Positions 1-6,263 of a DNA stretch of 9,849 bases are shown piece after piece. Where the stretch lies: NCBI GenBank assembly GCA_024279745.1, contig JAJRRE010000074.1, forward strand, positions 1-9,849. Direction: 5' to 3'. The notes under the pieces are model-generated. The model was not told the DNA's origin, searched no databases, and saw only the letters and a list, made by a program, of their open reading frames with translations. The first letter of the stretch is position 1; each line of letters starts with the position of its first letter. The stretch is from Alphaproteobacteria bacterium. Lineage in GTDB: Bacteria > Pseudomonadota > Alphaproteobacteria > Rhizobiales > Hyphomicrobiaceae. A program made the translations under genes and the position numbers.

Positions 1-330
1 ATCATCGCCCAAGTCCGTATAGATGTCGTGATTGCCCGGCACCACCGAGACCCGCTGCGGGCCGCCCAACTCCTGCAACCAGGACAGCGCGCGCACATGC
101 TCAGCCGGCAATCCGATATTTGTCAGATCACCCGACAGCGCAATATGATCGGGCTGCTGCGCCGCCATGTCTTGCACCAACGCCGCGAAAATTTCCGGCC
201 TGTGCGCGGTATTGCGGCCGCGGCGCCAGTTCAGCACACCAAGCGTGCGCTTCAGGTTCCAATATTTGAGCCCGATTGCCGGTAGCGGTCCCATATGCAC
301 ATCGCTGATATGCGCCAGTGTAAAAGCCAT
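1..330 (-). CDS. Metallophosphoesterase, N-terminal part (runs off the left edge)
   Basis: This is the first 110 codons of a leftward gene whose 3' end lies outside the window. The translation starts MAFTLAHISDVHMG and shows the first blocks of the calcineurin-like phosphoesterase fold in order: D-x-H (D10, H12), the GD block within SGDLTN (D68) and the GNHD block within VVPGNHD (N100, H101). In the family these residues bind the two catalytic metal ions. The enzyme should hydrolyse phosphomono- or phosphodiesters; the substrate cannot be told from this part. The ATG at 328-330 is the first start after an in-frame TAA upstream, and the N-terminus fits the family, where the DxH motif lies close to the start. 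No good Shine-Dalgarno sequence precedes it; a 9-bp direct repeat occupies that place. It is divergent from the NUDIX gene. No signal peptide is visible, so it is probably cytoplasmic. Confidence 0.88.
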   Translation of the reverse strand, partial: MAFTLAHISDVHMGPLPAIGLKYWNLKRTLGVLNWRRGRNTAHRPEIFAALVQDMAAQQPDHIALSGDLTNIGLPAEHVRALSWLQELGGPQRVSVVPGNHDIYTDLGDD

Positions 331-538
331 GATTTCAATGCCGTTGATTTCAATACTAGTTTAGCCGCACAGCACTAGCACACAACAGCGCTTTTATGCG
401 AATTGCATTGCGCTGTCAGCTGGCATATTACAACGCCATAGCATATATGGAGCGCTTCCCAAGCCTATCTGGCGGCCTTATCACGTTCGGCCGGGCCGCT
501 TCGCCTGCGTCAATGCCCGTATTGTTAACAAGCTCTAC
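331..538. promoter_or_regulatory. Divergent intergenic region with a palindrome
   Basis: These 208 bp separate the start codons of the metallophosphoesterase (leftward) and the NUDIX gene (rightward), so promoters for both should lie here. A two-part dyad is visible: ACAGCGC at 385-391 pairs with GCGCTGT at 410-416, and inside it ATGC (396-399) pairs with GCAT (405-408). It could be an operator or a transcribed hairpin. A 9-bp direct repeat (GATTTCAAT, 331-339 and 346-354) abuts the metallophosphoesterase start codon. I could not assign convincing -35/-10 boxes. Confidence 0.4.
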
Positions 539-1048
539 ATGATCAATTTTCCCAACAGGACGCCGCCGCCCTTGCTCAAATATCTCAAACCGATTGAACC
601 GTTGCTGATCTGGCTGATGCGCCGCTACTGGCGTTTCTCGCGCGGCTTGACCATGGGCGCGCAAGGCGTGGTAATCGACGACCAGGACCGGGTCCTGCTG
701 GTGCGCCACGGGTATCGCTCCGGCTGGCATTTCCCCGGCGGCGGCGTCGAGAAAAATGAAACCATCCATGATGCTTTAGCGCGCGAGCTGATGGAAGAAG
801 TCGGCGTACTTCTCGACCGGCCAGCGGAATTTATCGGCCTGTTCGCCCAGTTCAAAACCTTTCCATCCGATCACATCGCCTTGTTTGTCGTGCGTCACTG
901 GTCACGGCCAATCATTCCCAAACCAAACGCTGAAATTGCCGAACAGGCGTTTTTTACCGCCGATGCCTTGCCCGACGGAACCACAAGAGGCACTCGTGCC
1001 CGGTTGCGCGAAATCTTTGACGGCGCGCCGCCCGCACATCATTGGTGA
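539..1048 (+). CDS. NUDIX hydrolase
   Basis: This is a complete 169-residue protein with a canonical NUDIX box at residues 68-90, matching G-x5-E-x7-R-E-L-x-E-E-x-G-V: G68, E74, R82, E83, E86, E87, G89. The conserved glutamates bind the catalytic metal, normally Mg2+. The family hydrolyses nucleoside diphosphates linked to another moiety. The substrate here is not predictable. The core begins near residue 38 (TMGAQGVVIDDQDRVLLVRH) and is preceded by a hydrophobic/basic stretch (LLKYLKPIEPLLIWLMRRYWR) that could form an amphipathic helix and contact the membrane; this is inference. The start at 539 is the only suitable ATG in frame, though no clear Shine-Dalgarno site is seen. The gene converges with the alpha/beta-hydrolase gene 16 bp downstream, so the two do not form an operon. 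Confidence 0.93.
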   Translation: MINFPNRTPPPLLKYLKPIEPLLIWLMRRYWRFSRGLTMGAQGVVIDDQDRVLLVRHGYRSGWHFPGGGVEKNETIHDALARELMEEVGVLLDRPAEFIGLFAQFKTFPSDHIALFVVRHWSRPIIPKPNAEIAEQAFFTADALPDGTTRGTRARLREIFDGAPPAHHW

Positions 1049-1064
1049 GCGGTGATGACAAGAC

Positions 1065-1814
1065 CTATGCCCCGTCCCCGTCTTGCAACCAGCGCCGCAG
1101 CAGCCCGTTGACTGCTTCAGGCTGCTCCATTGTTGAGATATGCCCGCAATCTTGAATAACCTCCAGCCGGGCGCCGGCGATACCATCGGCCATTTCGCGC
1201 GCCACTTTAATCGGTGTCAGCGCGTCTTGCTCGCCCACTACAATTAGGGTCGGGCATTTAATCTGCGCCAAAAACTCACGGTTATCTGGCCGCCCCATGA
1301 TAGCGCGCTGTTGGCGTTCAAAAGCTTGCGCGCCAGTACCATCGGCCATGGCCATAATCCGCGCGACAAGATCACGATCATTAAGCCGCGCTGGATGAAT
1401 AAGCTGCGGCATCAGATAGGCTTGCGCGGCCCGGCAGCCCATGATCTTCGCCATGGCGATACCGATCTCACGGAACTTGATTTGAGCCGGCCGGTCGGCG
1501 CGCGCATTCGACGCCAGCAGCGCCAGCTTTGTGACGCGTTGCGGTGCCTGGCGCAAAATTTCAAAGGCCAGATAGCCGCCCATCGACAGCCCGGCCAGCG
1601 CAAATTGTGGCGGCGCCTCATCCAGTACCGCGCGCGCCATCTGGCTCATATCGGTATGGCGGCTATGATCGGCAACGTGCATGACCGCGCTATCTGCCAG
1701 CCCGTTGAGCTGCGCCGCAAACAGATCCGATGTGCACATTAAACCGGGCAGCAGCAGCAAATGGCGCCCCTGCGCGCGCTGGTGATCATGTTGCGCCGAC
1801 GCATCTGAATTCAT
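1065..1814 (-). CDS. Alpha/beta-fold hydrolase
   Basis: This is a complete 249-residue protein of the alpha/beta-hydrolase fold. The catalytic triad can be proposed from sequence: the nucleophile elbow G-L-S-M-G-G with S77, the acid D197 in the VGEQDALTP motif after a beta strand, and H225 in CGHISTMEQP near the C-terminus. The LLLPGL segment at residues 19-24 is the usual HG/PG oxyanion-hole region. Residues around 110-180 form the variable cap and include a stretch like that of small esterases and carboxylesterases. The substrate is unknown; esterase or C-C hydrolase activity are both possible. The start is supported by AAGGGA at 1824-1829, 9 nt upstream. No signal peptide is visible. It converges with the NUDIX gene and is divergent from the helicase gene, so it is probably transcribed alone. 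Confidence 0.9.
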   Translation of the reverse strand: MNSDASAQHDHQRAQGRHLLLLPGLMCTSDLFAAQLNGLADSAVMHVADHSRHTDMSQMARAVLDEAPPQFALAGLSMGGYLAFEILRQAPQRVTKLALLASNARADRPAQIKFREIGIAMAKIMGCRAAQAYLMPQLIHPARLNDRDLVARIMAMADGTGAQAFERQQRAIMGRPDNREFLAQIKCPTLIVVGEQDALTPIKVAREMADGIAGARLEVIQDCGHISTMEQPEAVNGLLRRWLQDGDGA

Positions 1815-2176
1815 TACTAATTATCCCTTTATACTGCGCCAATTGGGCCTCACCACTCTGCCGCGTGTCAATAACCCCTGCGTTACTAGCACGACGTAAC
1901 TTGTGTGAAACCGCGTAATTTCACCAATCCGACAGGCTTTCCCCAGCCTCAGCGCCGCATTTATGGGCCTTTCGCTTGCATTTCTCATCAGCTTATGCCA
2001 GTTGAGGGACTTAAGGGCGCAGGGGATTACTGTATGTACTGCCTTTATTTACTTAACTCGATCCTCATTTGCTTTGCACATTTGCTGAATAATTCACTTT
2101 GTGACGTGTTTTACCAAACTCCCTGCGCTCAACTTAACGCATCTCGGCACAATCCTTTGCGCCGGGCGTTATCATT
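1815..2176. promoter_or_regulatory. Gene-free divergent region with two adjacent dyads and long helicase leader
   Basis: This 362-bp stretch lies between the divergent starts of the hydrolase and the DEAD-box helicase genes. I see no credible coding sequence: the open frame crossing it has no family resemblance and overlaps the helicase start. Two dyads lie side by side: GTTAC (1882-1886) with GTAAC (1896-1900), and GTGAAA (1905-1910) with TTTCAC (1919-1924). Such symmetric 5- to 6-bp arms with 8-9 bp between them look like binding sites for a dimeric regulator. The part from about 1925 to 2176 is richer in A+T and could contain the helicase promoter and a sizeable 5' leader. I could not choose a promoter with confidence. 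Confidence 0.4.
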
Positions 2177-4060
2177 ATGCCAGATGGAGATCTTAAGTCT
2201 TTGGAGAGTTCGACGTTTGCTGAGCTAGGTCTCAGCGCAAAGGTAATGGAAGCGGTCAATGCTTCCGGTTACACCACCCCGACCCCCATTCAGGCCGGCG
2301 CTATTCCTGTTGCTGTTGACGGCAAGGACGTGCTTGGCATTGCGCAGACCGGTACCGGCAAAACAGCCGCCTTTGTGCTGCCGTTGCTCAGCCGGCTGGA
2401 GCGCGGACGCGCGCGCGCGCGGATGCCTCGGTCGCTGATCCTGGCGCCGACACGCGAATTGGCGGCGCAAGTGTCTGAGGCGTTCGAGACCTATGGCACC
2501 AACCACAAATTCACCATGGCGCTGCTGATTGGCGGTGTCTCATTTGGCGAGCAGCTGAAAAAGCTTGATCGCGGTGTTGACGTGTTGATCGCCACCCCTG
2601 GCCGGTTGCTGGATCATTTTTCGCGCGGCAAATTGCTGCTGACCGGCGTTGAAATTCTGGTCATCGACGAAGCCGACCGGATGCTCGATATGGGCTTTAT
2701 TCCTGATATTGAGAAAATCTGCAAACTGCTGCCGCCGCGCCGTCAAACGCTGTTTTTCTCGGCCACCATGCCAAATGAGATCACGCGGCTGGCCAAGCAG
2801 TTCTTGAAAGATCCGGTCCGGGTGGAAGTTGCCAAACCGGCCACGACCGCCAAAACCATCCGCCAGGAATTTCAGTTCCTGCCTGACGGCACTGACTGGG
2901 TGAAGCGCGATGTGCTGCGCAAATTGATCCTTGAGCAAACCGAGTTGCAAAATGCGATTATCTTTTGCAACCGCAAACGCGACGTCGCCATTCTATTGAA
3001 GTCGCTCAAGAAGCACGGTTTCAATGCCGGCGCGCTGCATGGCGACATGGATCAAAGCTCGCGCATGGCAACGCTGGCCGCGTTCCGCTCCGGCGAAATC
3101 ACAATCCTTGCTGCATCAGACGTGGCAGCACGCGGTCTCGACATTCCCGAGGTCAGCCATGTGTTCAACTATGATATGCCCTGGCAGAGCGACGACTATG
3201 TTCACCGTATTGGCCGCACGGGCCGCGCCGGCCGCAAAGGCTATGCCGCCGCGCTCGTGACCGCCGACGATATGAAAGTCGTTAGAGAGCTGGAAAAAGC
3301 CGCCGGTGTTCCCATTGAATGGATCGGCGATCCGCCCGGCGATGATGTTGAAAGCACGCGCCGGGGCAGAGGTGGCCGCGGCGGACGCGGCGGTTCCGCA
3401 GGACGTGGCCGCGGCGGGTCTTCTGGTGGATCGGGCGGTGGATCAGGCAAAAGCGATGCGGCGGCGTCTTCTGCTGGCGGGCGTTCGCGCGGCGGTCGAG
3501 GTCGGAGCGGGAAACCAAAAACGCAATCGGAAACGGGTGCAGTGCAGGACGCGGCATCCAGTTCCAATGAGGCAGATGCGGCGCAATCAGATGCCCAGCC
3601 GACGGCTGATCGTCCAACACAACCGGCTAACGCTAACGACGCGCCTCGTGGTCGCCGCTCGCGCCGTCGGGGACCACGTCGCCCCGATGGTGAGCAGGGA
3701 AGCGGAAGCACTCAAGCCAACACCGCGCCAGATCAGGCTAAAGACCCAGCGCCTGACATCCGTGAAAACCGGGCAGAAAATCGCTCGGATCAAGCACGTC
3801 AAGAACAGGCGCGCCCAAACAAATCGCGTGAAGACAAACCACGTGAAAACAACCCGCGCGAGCAGGCGAGTAGATCAAGATCACGCAGCAGTAACCGGCC
3901 AGACAGCCGAGCAGACAAGCGGTCTGACAATCAAAGTGACAAGCGTAACGAAAAACGCAACGACAAACCGGCAGGTAAGGTCGCAGGCGATGCGCGCGGA
4001 CTGGGCGATAATGTCCCGGCCTTCCTGCAACGCCCGGTTCGCTCAAACTCCTCAAGCTGA
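2177..4060 (+). CDS. DEAD-box ATP-dependent RNA helicase, RhlE-like
   Basis: This 627-residue protein has a complete DEAD-box core: Q motif GYTTPTPIQ (31-39), motif I AQTGTGKT (56-63), Ia PTRELA (91-96), Ib TPGR (140-143), motif II DEAD (164-167), motif III SAT (195-197), IV IIFCN (261-265), V ARGLDIP (318-324) and VI HRIGRTGR (343-350). It should unwind short RNA duplexes with ATP, acting in ribosome assembly, RNA decay or cold adaptation. The core resembles RhlE. After residue 390 comes a disordered tail: RGG/GGS repeats (396-445), an Ala/Ser/Gln part (450-490), an RRGRRSRRRGPRR-type basic cluster (491-502) and Arg/Asp/Glu/Asn-rich repeats (525-600). It ends in a more ordered motif, GLGDNVPAFLQRPV (608-621). 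The tail probably binds RNA and may promote condensation or partner binding. The ATG at 2177 lacks a Shine-Dalgarno site; a TTG at 2201, 13 nt after a GGAG, is an alternative that would shorten the protein by 8 residues. Confidence 0.95.
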   Translation: MPDGDLKSLESSTFAELGLSAKVMEAVNASGYTTPTPIQAGAIPVAVDGKDVLGIAQTGTGKTAAFVLPLLSRLERGRARARMPRSLILAPTRELAAQVSEAFETYGTNHKFTMALLIGGVSFGEQLKKLDRGVDVLIATPGRLLDHFSRGKLLLTGVEILVIDEADRMLDMGFIPDIEKICKLLPPRRQTLFFSATMPNEITRLAKQFLKDPVRVEVAKPATTAKTIRQEFQFLPDGTDWVKRDVLRKLILEQTELQNAIIFCNRKRDVAILLKSLKKHGFNAGALHGDMDQSSRMATLAAFRSGEITILAASDVAARGLDIPEVSHVFNYDMPWQSDDYVHRIGRTGRAGRKGYAAALVTADDMKVVRELEKAAGVPIEWIGDPPGDDVESTRRGRGGRGGRGGSAGRGRGGSSGGSGGGSGKSDAAASSAGGRSRGGRGRSGKPKTQSETGAVQDAASSSNEADAAQSDAQPTADRPTQPANANDAPRGRRSRRRGPRRPDGEQGSGSTQANTAPDQAKDPAPDIRENRAENRSDQARQEQARPNKSREDKPRENNPREQASRSRSRSSNRPDSRADKRSDNQSDKRNEKRNDKPAGKVAGDARGLGDNVPAFLQRPVRSNSSS

Positions 4061-4114
4061 GCGGCGCGAGGATAGCGGCTCTGTGCAGTTCTGTCTGCGC
4101 ACCGAATAAAACCT

Positions 4115-4230
4115 CTTGGTCATCCTGGGGCGCGCGTTCGTTCCCCGGGACTTGTGGCCAAGGAGCGGTTGCTGATCGCAACACACAACGATGTCATCGC
4201 GGGGCTTGTTCCCGCGATCCCGGTTGCCAC
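4115..4230. repeat. Two palindromic REP-like units plus small hairpin in a convergent gap
   Basis: The gap between the convergent helicase and DHFR-like genes contains three inverted repeats. Unit 1 (4115-4162) has an outer stem CTTGGTC/GGCCAAG and an inner stem TCCTGGGG (4123-4130) / CCCCGGGA (4143-4150), each with one G-U pair. A short hairpin GTTGC/GCAAC follows (4168-4182). Unit 2 has a perfect 8-bp stem ATCGCGGG (4196-4203) / CCCGCGAT (4211-4218). Both units begin with GTCATC and contain GGGGC...TTCCC, so they look like diverged copies of one palindrome. From memory, similar palindromes are scattered between genes in many alphaproteobacteria. No T-run follows, so they are not typical intrinsic terminators, but they could block 3' exonucleases on both convergent mRNAs. 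Confidence 0.55.
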
Positions 4231-4249
4231 AAAAGAGATGCAATAGCCA

Positions 4250-4831
4250 TTACATCTGCCTGTAGATGCTCATCATTGCTCCCGTTTGACATGAGCCCGA
4301 TTTAACAAGCTGCAACCGTTTTGGCGGTATCCCATCTTTAAACAGGCGTTTTCCTGACCCTACAATTGCAGGGAAGGTCCACAACCGAAATTCATCAATC
4401 AAATCGTGGGCCAACAATGTCTGAATAAGTTGCCAACTTCCATGCACCTGCAGCAAGCATCCATCTTGCTTTTTTAGTTGAGCAATCTCTTCGACTACAT
4501 TTCCTGTAATAGCTTTCGTGTTCATCCATTCAAAGGTCTTCAAAGTTGATGTCACGACATATTTGGTTGCAGCGTTAAATTTTTCTGCAACAGGATTATC
4601 GCTGGCAGAATTGCAGAAGGCAGGAACAAACAATTCATAAGTTTTTCGTCCAAGCAACAAATCGTAAGGCTCAGACATTGCTTCACACATCACCTGTTTC
4701 ATGACGTCATCCCAGCAATTCTTGGCCCATCCACCGTCGGAAAAGCCGCCCGAAGGATCTTCATCCGGACTGGATGGTGATTGCATCACACCGTCAAGTG
4801 TCTGGAATGTCAAAATCGCCAGTTTACGCAT
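4250..4831 (-). CDS. RibD C-terminal / dihydrofolate-reductase-like protein
   Basis: This 193-residue protein belongs to the DHFR-like superfamily related to the RibD C-terminal reductase domain (YwjB/YyaP-type proteins). The start is MRKLAILTFQTLDGVM, with the first beta strand and the 'xxxLDGV' turn typical of this family. Then come the GRKTYE block (about residues 61-66), VVTSTL, and near the C-terminus QVHGSWQLIQTLLAHDLIDEFRL with an AIVGSGKRLF block. In the family these parts bind NADPH. Its physiological substrate is unknown and it is unlikely to be the housekeeping folate enzyme. The ATG at 4829-4831 is chosen over a longer in-frame start at 4930 because GGAGGG (4839-4844) sits 7 nt upstream and because homologues begin at that point. 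The gene has about 42-47% GC in lines sampled, lower than its neighbours, which may mean transfer. It lies after the suf terminator with its own upstream region, including an inverted repeat CAAAC/GTTTG at 4879-4892. Confidence 0.88.
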   Translation of the reverse strand: MRKLAILTFQTLDGVMQSPSSPDEDPSGGFSDGGWAKNCWDDVMKQVMCEAMSEPYDLLLGRKTYELFVPAFCNSASDNPVAEKFNAATKYVVTSTLKTFEWMNTKAITGNVVEEIAQLKKQDGCLLQVHGSWQLIQTLLAHDLIDEFRLWTFPAIVGSGKRLFKDGIPPKRLQLVKSGSCQTGAMMSIYRQM

Positions 4832-4979
4832 TGAGCTACCCTCCGCGGGTTTTGTACAGCTTATGTAAAACAGGTAATCAAACAAATGTTTGCTAACGGA
4901 TTGCTTTTGCAAATCCTGGCATTGCGGCAATTAATGCTGGGGTTACAACCTTGGGCGGAGTGCCAAACTTAATGACCCC

Positions 4980-5004
4980 AAAAACTTAACGCCCCACAAG
5001 GGGC
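4980..5004 (-). terminator. Probable intrinsic terminator of the suf operon
   Basis: Read leftwards after the sufA stop codon, the sequence forms the hairpin GCCCC-TTGT-GGGGC (5004-4991, 5-bp stem, 4-nt loop). It is followed by GTTAAG and then a run of five T (4984-4980). The stem is short and the T-run starts 6 nt after it, so the fit is good but not perfect. Its position just after the last suf gene and before the separately regulated DHFR-like gene supports the call. Confidence 0.6.
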
Positions 5005-5011
5005 CGGCCGC

Positions 5012-5398
5012 TTAGCCCTTGATGGCAGCCAGCGCGGCAGGGTCGGCCTCGGTCAGCGTCACAGATTCGCCGCAACCGCAGGCGCTCGACTGGTTGGGAT
5101 TATTGAACACAAATTTGGCCGACAGTTTATCTACTTCATAATCCATTTGCGTGCCCAGCAAGAACAAAACCGCCTTCGGCTCAATCAGGATTTTGACGCC
5201 TTTATCCTCGACGATCTCATCGCCCGGCGCGGCCTCGCTCGCCCAGTCCATGGTATATTCCATGCCCGCGCAGCCGCCGTTTTTGACGCCCAGCTTGAGA
5301 CCAACCACACCGTCCTTGCCTGCCATGATCGCCTTGGCACGGGTTGCTGCGGCATCGGTCAGGGTCATGACTTTGAATTTCGAAGCGCTTGTGGTCAT
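5012..5398 (-). CDS. sufA: A-type iron-sulfur carrier protein SufA/ErpA family
   Basis: This protein of about 128 residues belongs to the HesB/IscA family. Three conserved cysteines are present: one in VKNGGCAGMEY (Cys43 counted from the chosen start) and the C-terminal pair in SSACGCGES (Cys107 and Cys109). They form the C-x(n)-C-G-C signature that holds an Fe-S cluster or iron. In the family the protein receives clusters from the SufBCD scaffold and passes them to apo-enzymes. The ATG at 5396-5398 is preferred; a TTG at 5413 would add five residues without better support. Only a weak GGAT precedes the ATG. It is the last gene of the suf cluster, 92 bp after sufT, and the terminator follows. 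The name could also be erpA or iscA by sequence alone; the operon context favours sufA. Confidence 0.93.
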   Translation of the reverse strand: MTTSASKFKVMTLTDAAATRAKAIMAGKDGVVGLKLGVKNGGCAGMEYTMDWASEAAPGDEIVEDKGVKILIEPKAVLFLLGTQMDYEVDKLSAKFVFNNPNQSSACGCGESVTLTEADPAALAAIKG

Positions 5399-5490
5399 GT
5401 CAGGTCTATCCAAATCTCAAGAGTTACAGTCAGTATCTAGTCATATGGGGGAGCCGGTTGTAATAATACCAACATCATGTCACGACGTGC

Positions 5491-6147
5491 CTAAAACACG
5501 TTCAGCGCCACCCGCGCCTCGTCGGACATCAGGCTCATTTCCCACGGCGGATCGAACGTCAGATTAACGAAGACGTCTTCAATGCCCGGCACGGCGGAGA
5601 CCGCCTTTTCCACCCAGAGCGGCATTTCACCAGCTACAGGACAGCCCGGCGCGGTCAAGGTCATATCGATATTAACATCATATTCGTCGGTAATGTCGAT
5701 CTTGTAAATCAAGCCCAGCTCATAAACATCTGTCGGGATTTCAGGATCATAAACGGTCTTGAGAGCAGCCGTGATATGGCGCGTTAACTGTTCCAGCCGT
5801 TCCCGCGACAGCCGTGAGCCCTCAACCGGCGTGCCGCCATCGGCCACCGACACGGCGGGCGGCTCATCGGGAATAGCCGCTTTCAGTTCTTCATCGGTCG
5901 GCGCCGCGCCCATTACCGCGGCAGCCGGCGCGGCCAGCGGCGCGCCCACATGAGCCGCAGCGCTGGAAGCTGCCGCATTGGCCATTTCGCTAGCAGCACC
6001 GGACGCCGGCGCGGTACCGGACGCCGACCCGCCACCGGGCGCTGGCGACGCGGCCGTAGCTTCGGGCACATCGTCGATCAGGAATTTGTTGATTTCGTCA
6101 GCTGCTGGCTTGGGAGCAGCGTTCTCATCATCGCGCTTGCCGTCCAT
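5491..6147 (-). CDS. sufT: SufT-like DUF59 (MIP18) iron-sulfur maturation protein with N-terminal extension
   Basis: This is a 218-residue protein. The C-terminal ~108 residues (about 111-218) form a complete DUF59/MIP18 domain with DPEIP (134-138), VYELGLIY (141-148), TAPGCPVAGEM with the conserved cysteine C169, and DPPWEMSLMSDEAR at the end. In bacteria SufT helps mature Fe-S proteins under high demand; eukaryotic relatives work in cytosolic Fe-S assembly. The first ~110 residues are unusual. They contain an acidic start with EINKFLIDDVPE (19-30), then an Ala/Gly/Pro/Ser-rich disordered stretch (about 28-82), then EELKAAIPDEPP. Usual homologues in suf operons have much shorter N-termini, about 20-30 residues. 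The ATG is well supported by GGAGAA (6153-6158) 5 nt upstream. No signal peptide is visible. It lies 116 bp after sufS and 92 bp before sufA, in the same orientation. Confidence 0.92.
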   Translation of the reverse strand: MDGKRDDENAAPKPAADEINKFLIDDVPEATAASPAPGGGSASGTAPASGAASEMANAAASSAAAHVGAPLAAPAAAVMGAAPTDEELKAAIPDEPPAVSVADGGTPVEGSRLSRERLEQLTRHITAALKTVYDPEIPTDVYELGLIYKIDITDEYDVNIDMTLTAPGCPVAGEMPLWVEKAVSAVPGIEDVFVNLTFDPPWEMSLMSDEARVALNVF

Positions 6148-6263
6148 GGCTGTTCTCCAATTTGATTAAACTCGTTATAATTCACGGAAGCCCCACAAAG
6201 GAGCCCGCATCATAAAATGGCGCGACTTCAAAGGGCCGCGTCACGATAGTCCAAATCCGCACA

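Noticed and set aside
1059..1085. Inverted repeat CAAGAC/GTCTTG at the convergent 3' ends of the NUDIX and hydrolase genes, possible shared terminator
   Set aside because: The stem is only 6 bp with a 15-nt loop, overlaps the hydrolase coding end and has no T-run.
1905..2228. 107-codon open frame before the helicase, possible upstream ORF
   Set aside because: It overlaps the helicase start, has no recognisable motif and no good ribosome binding site. It is more likely chance in a leader region.
3241..4109. Long open frames on both strands inside the helicase tail (3306-4109 plus, 3241-3711 minus)
   Set aside because: They lie over the repetitive Arg/Gly-coding region, where composition keeps other frames open. 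Their translations show no family motifs, while the helicase frame is continuous and ends in a sensible motif.
4196..4218. Palindromic repeats as a CRISPR array
   Set aside because: There are only two diverged palindromes without regular spacing or unique spacers.
6148..6263. Possible internal promoter before sufT (TATAAC-like box)
   Set aside because: No acceptable -35 sequence lies at the right distance, so it cannot be supported.
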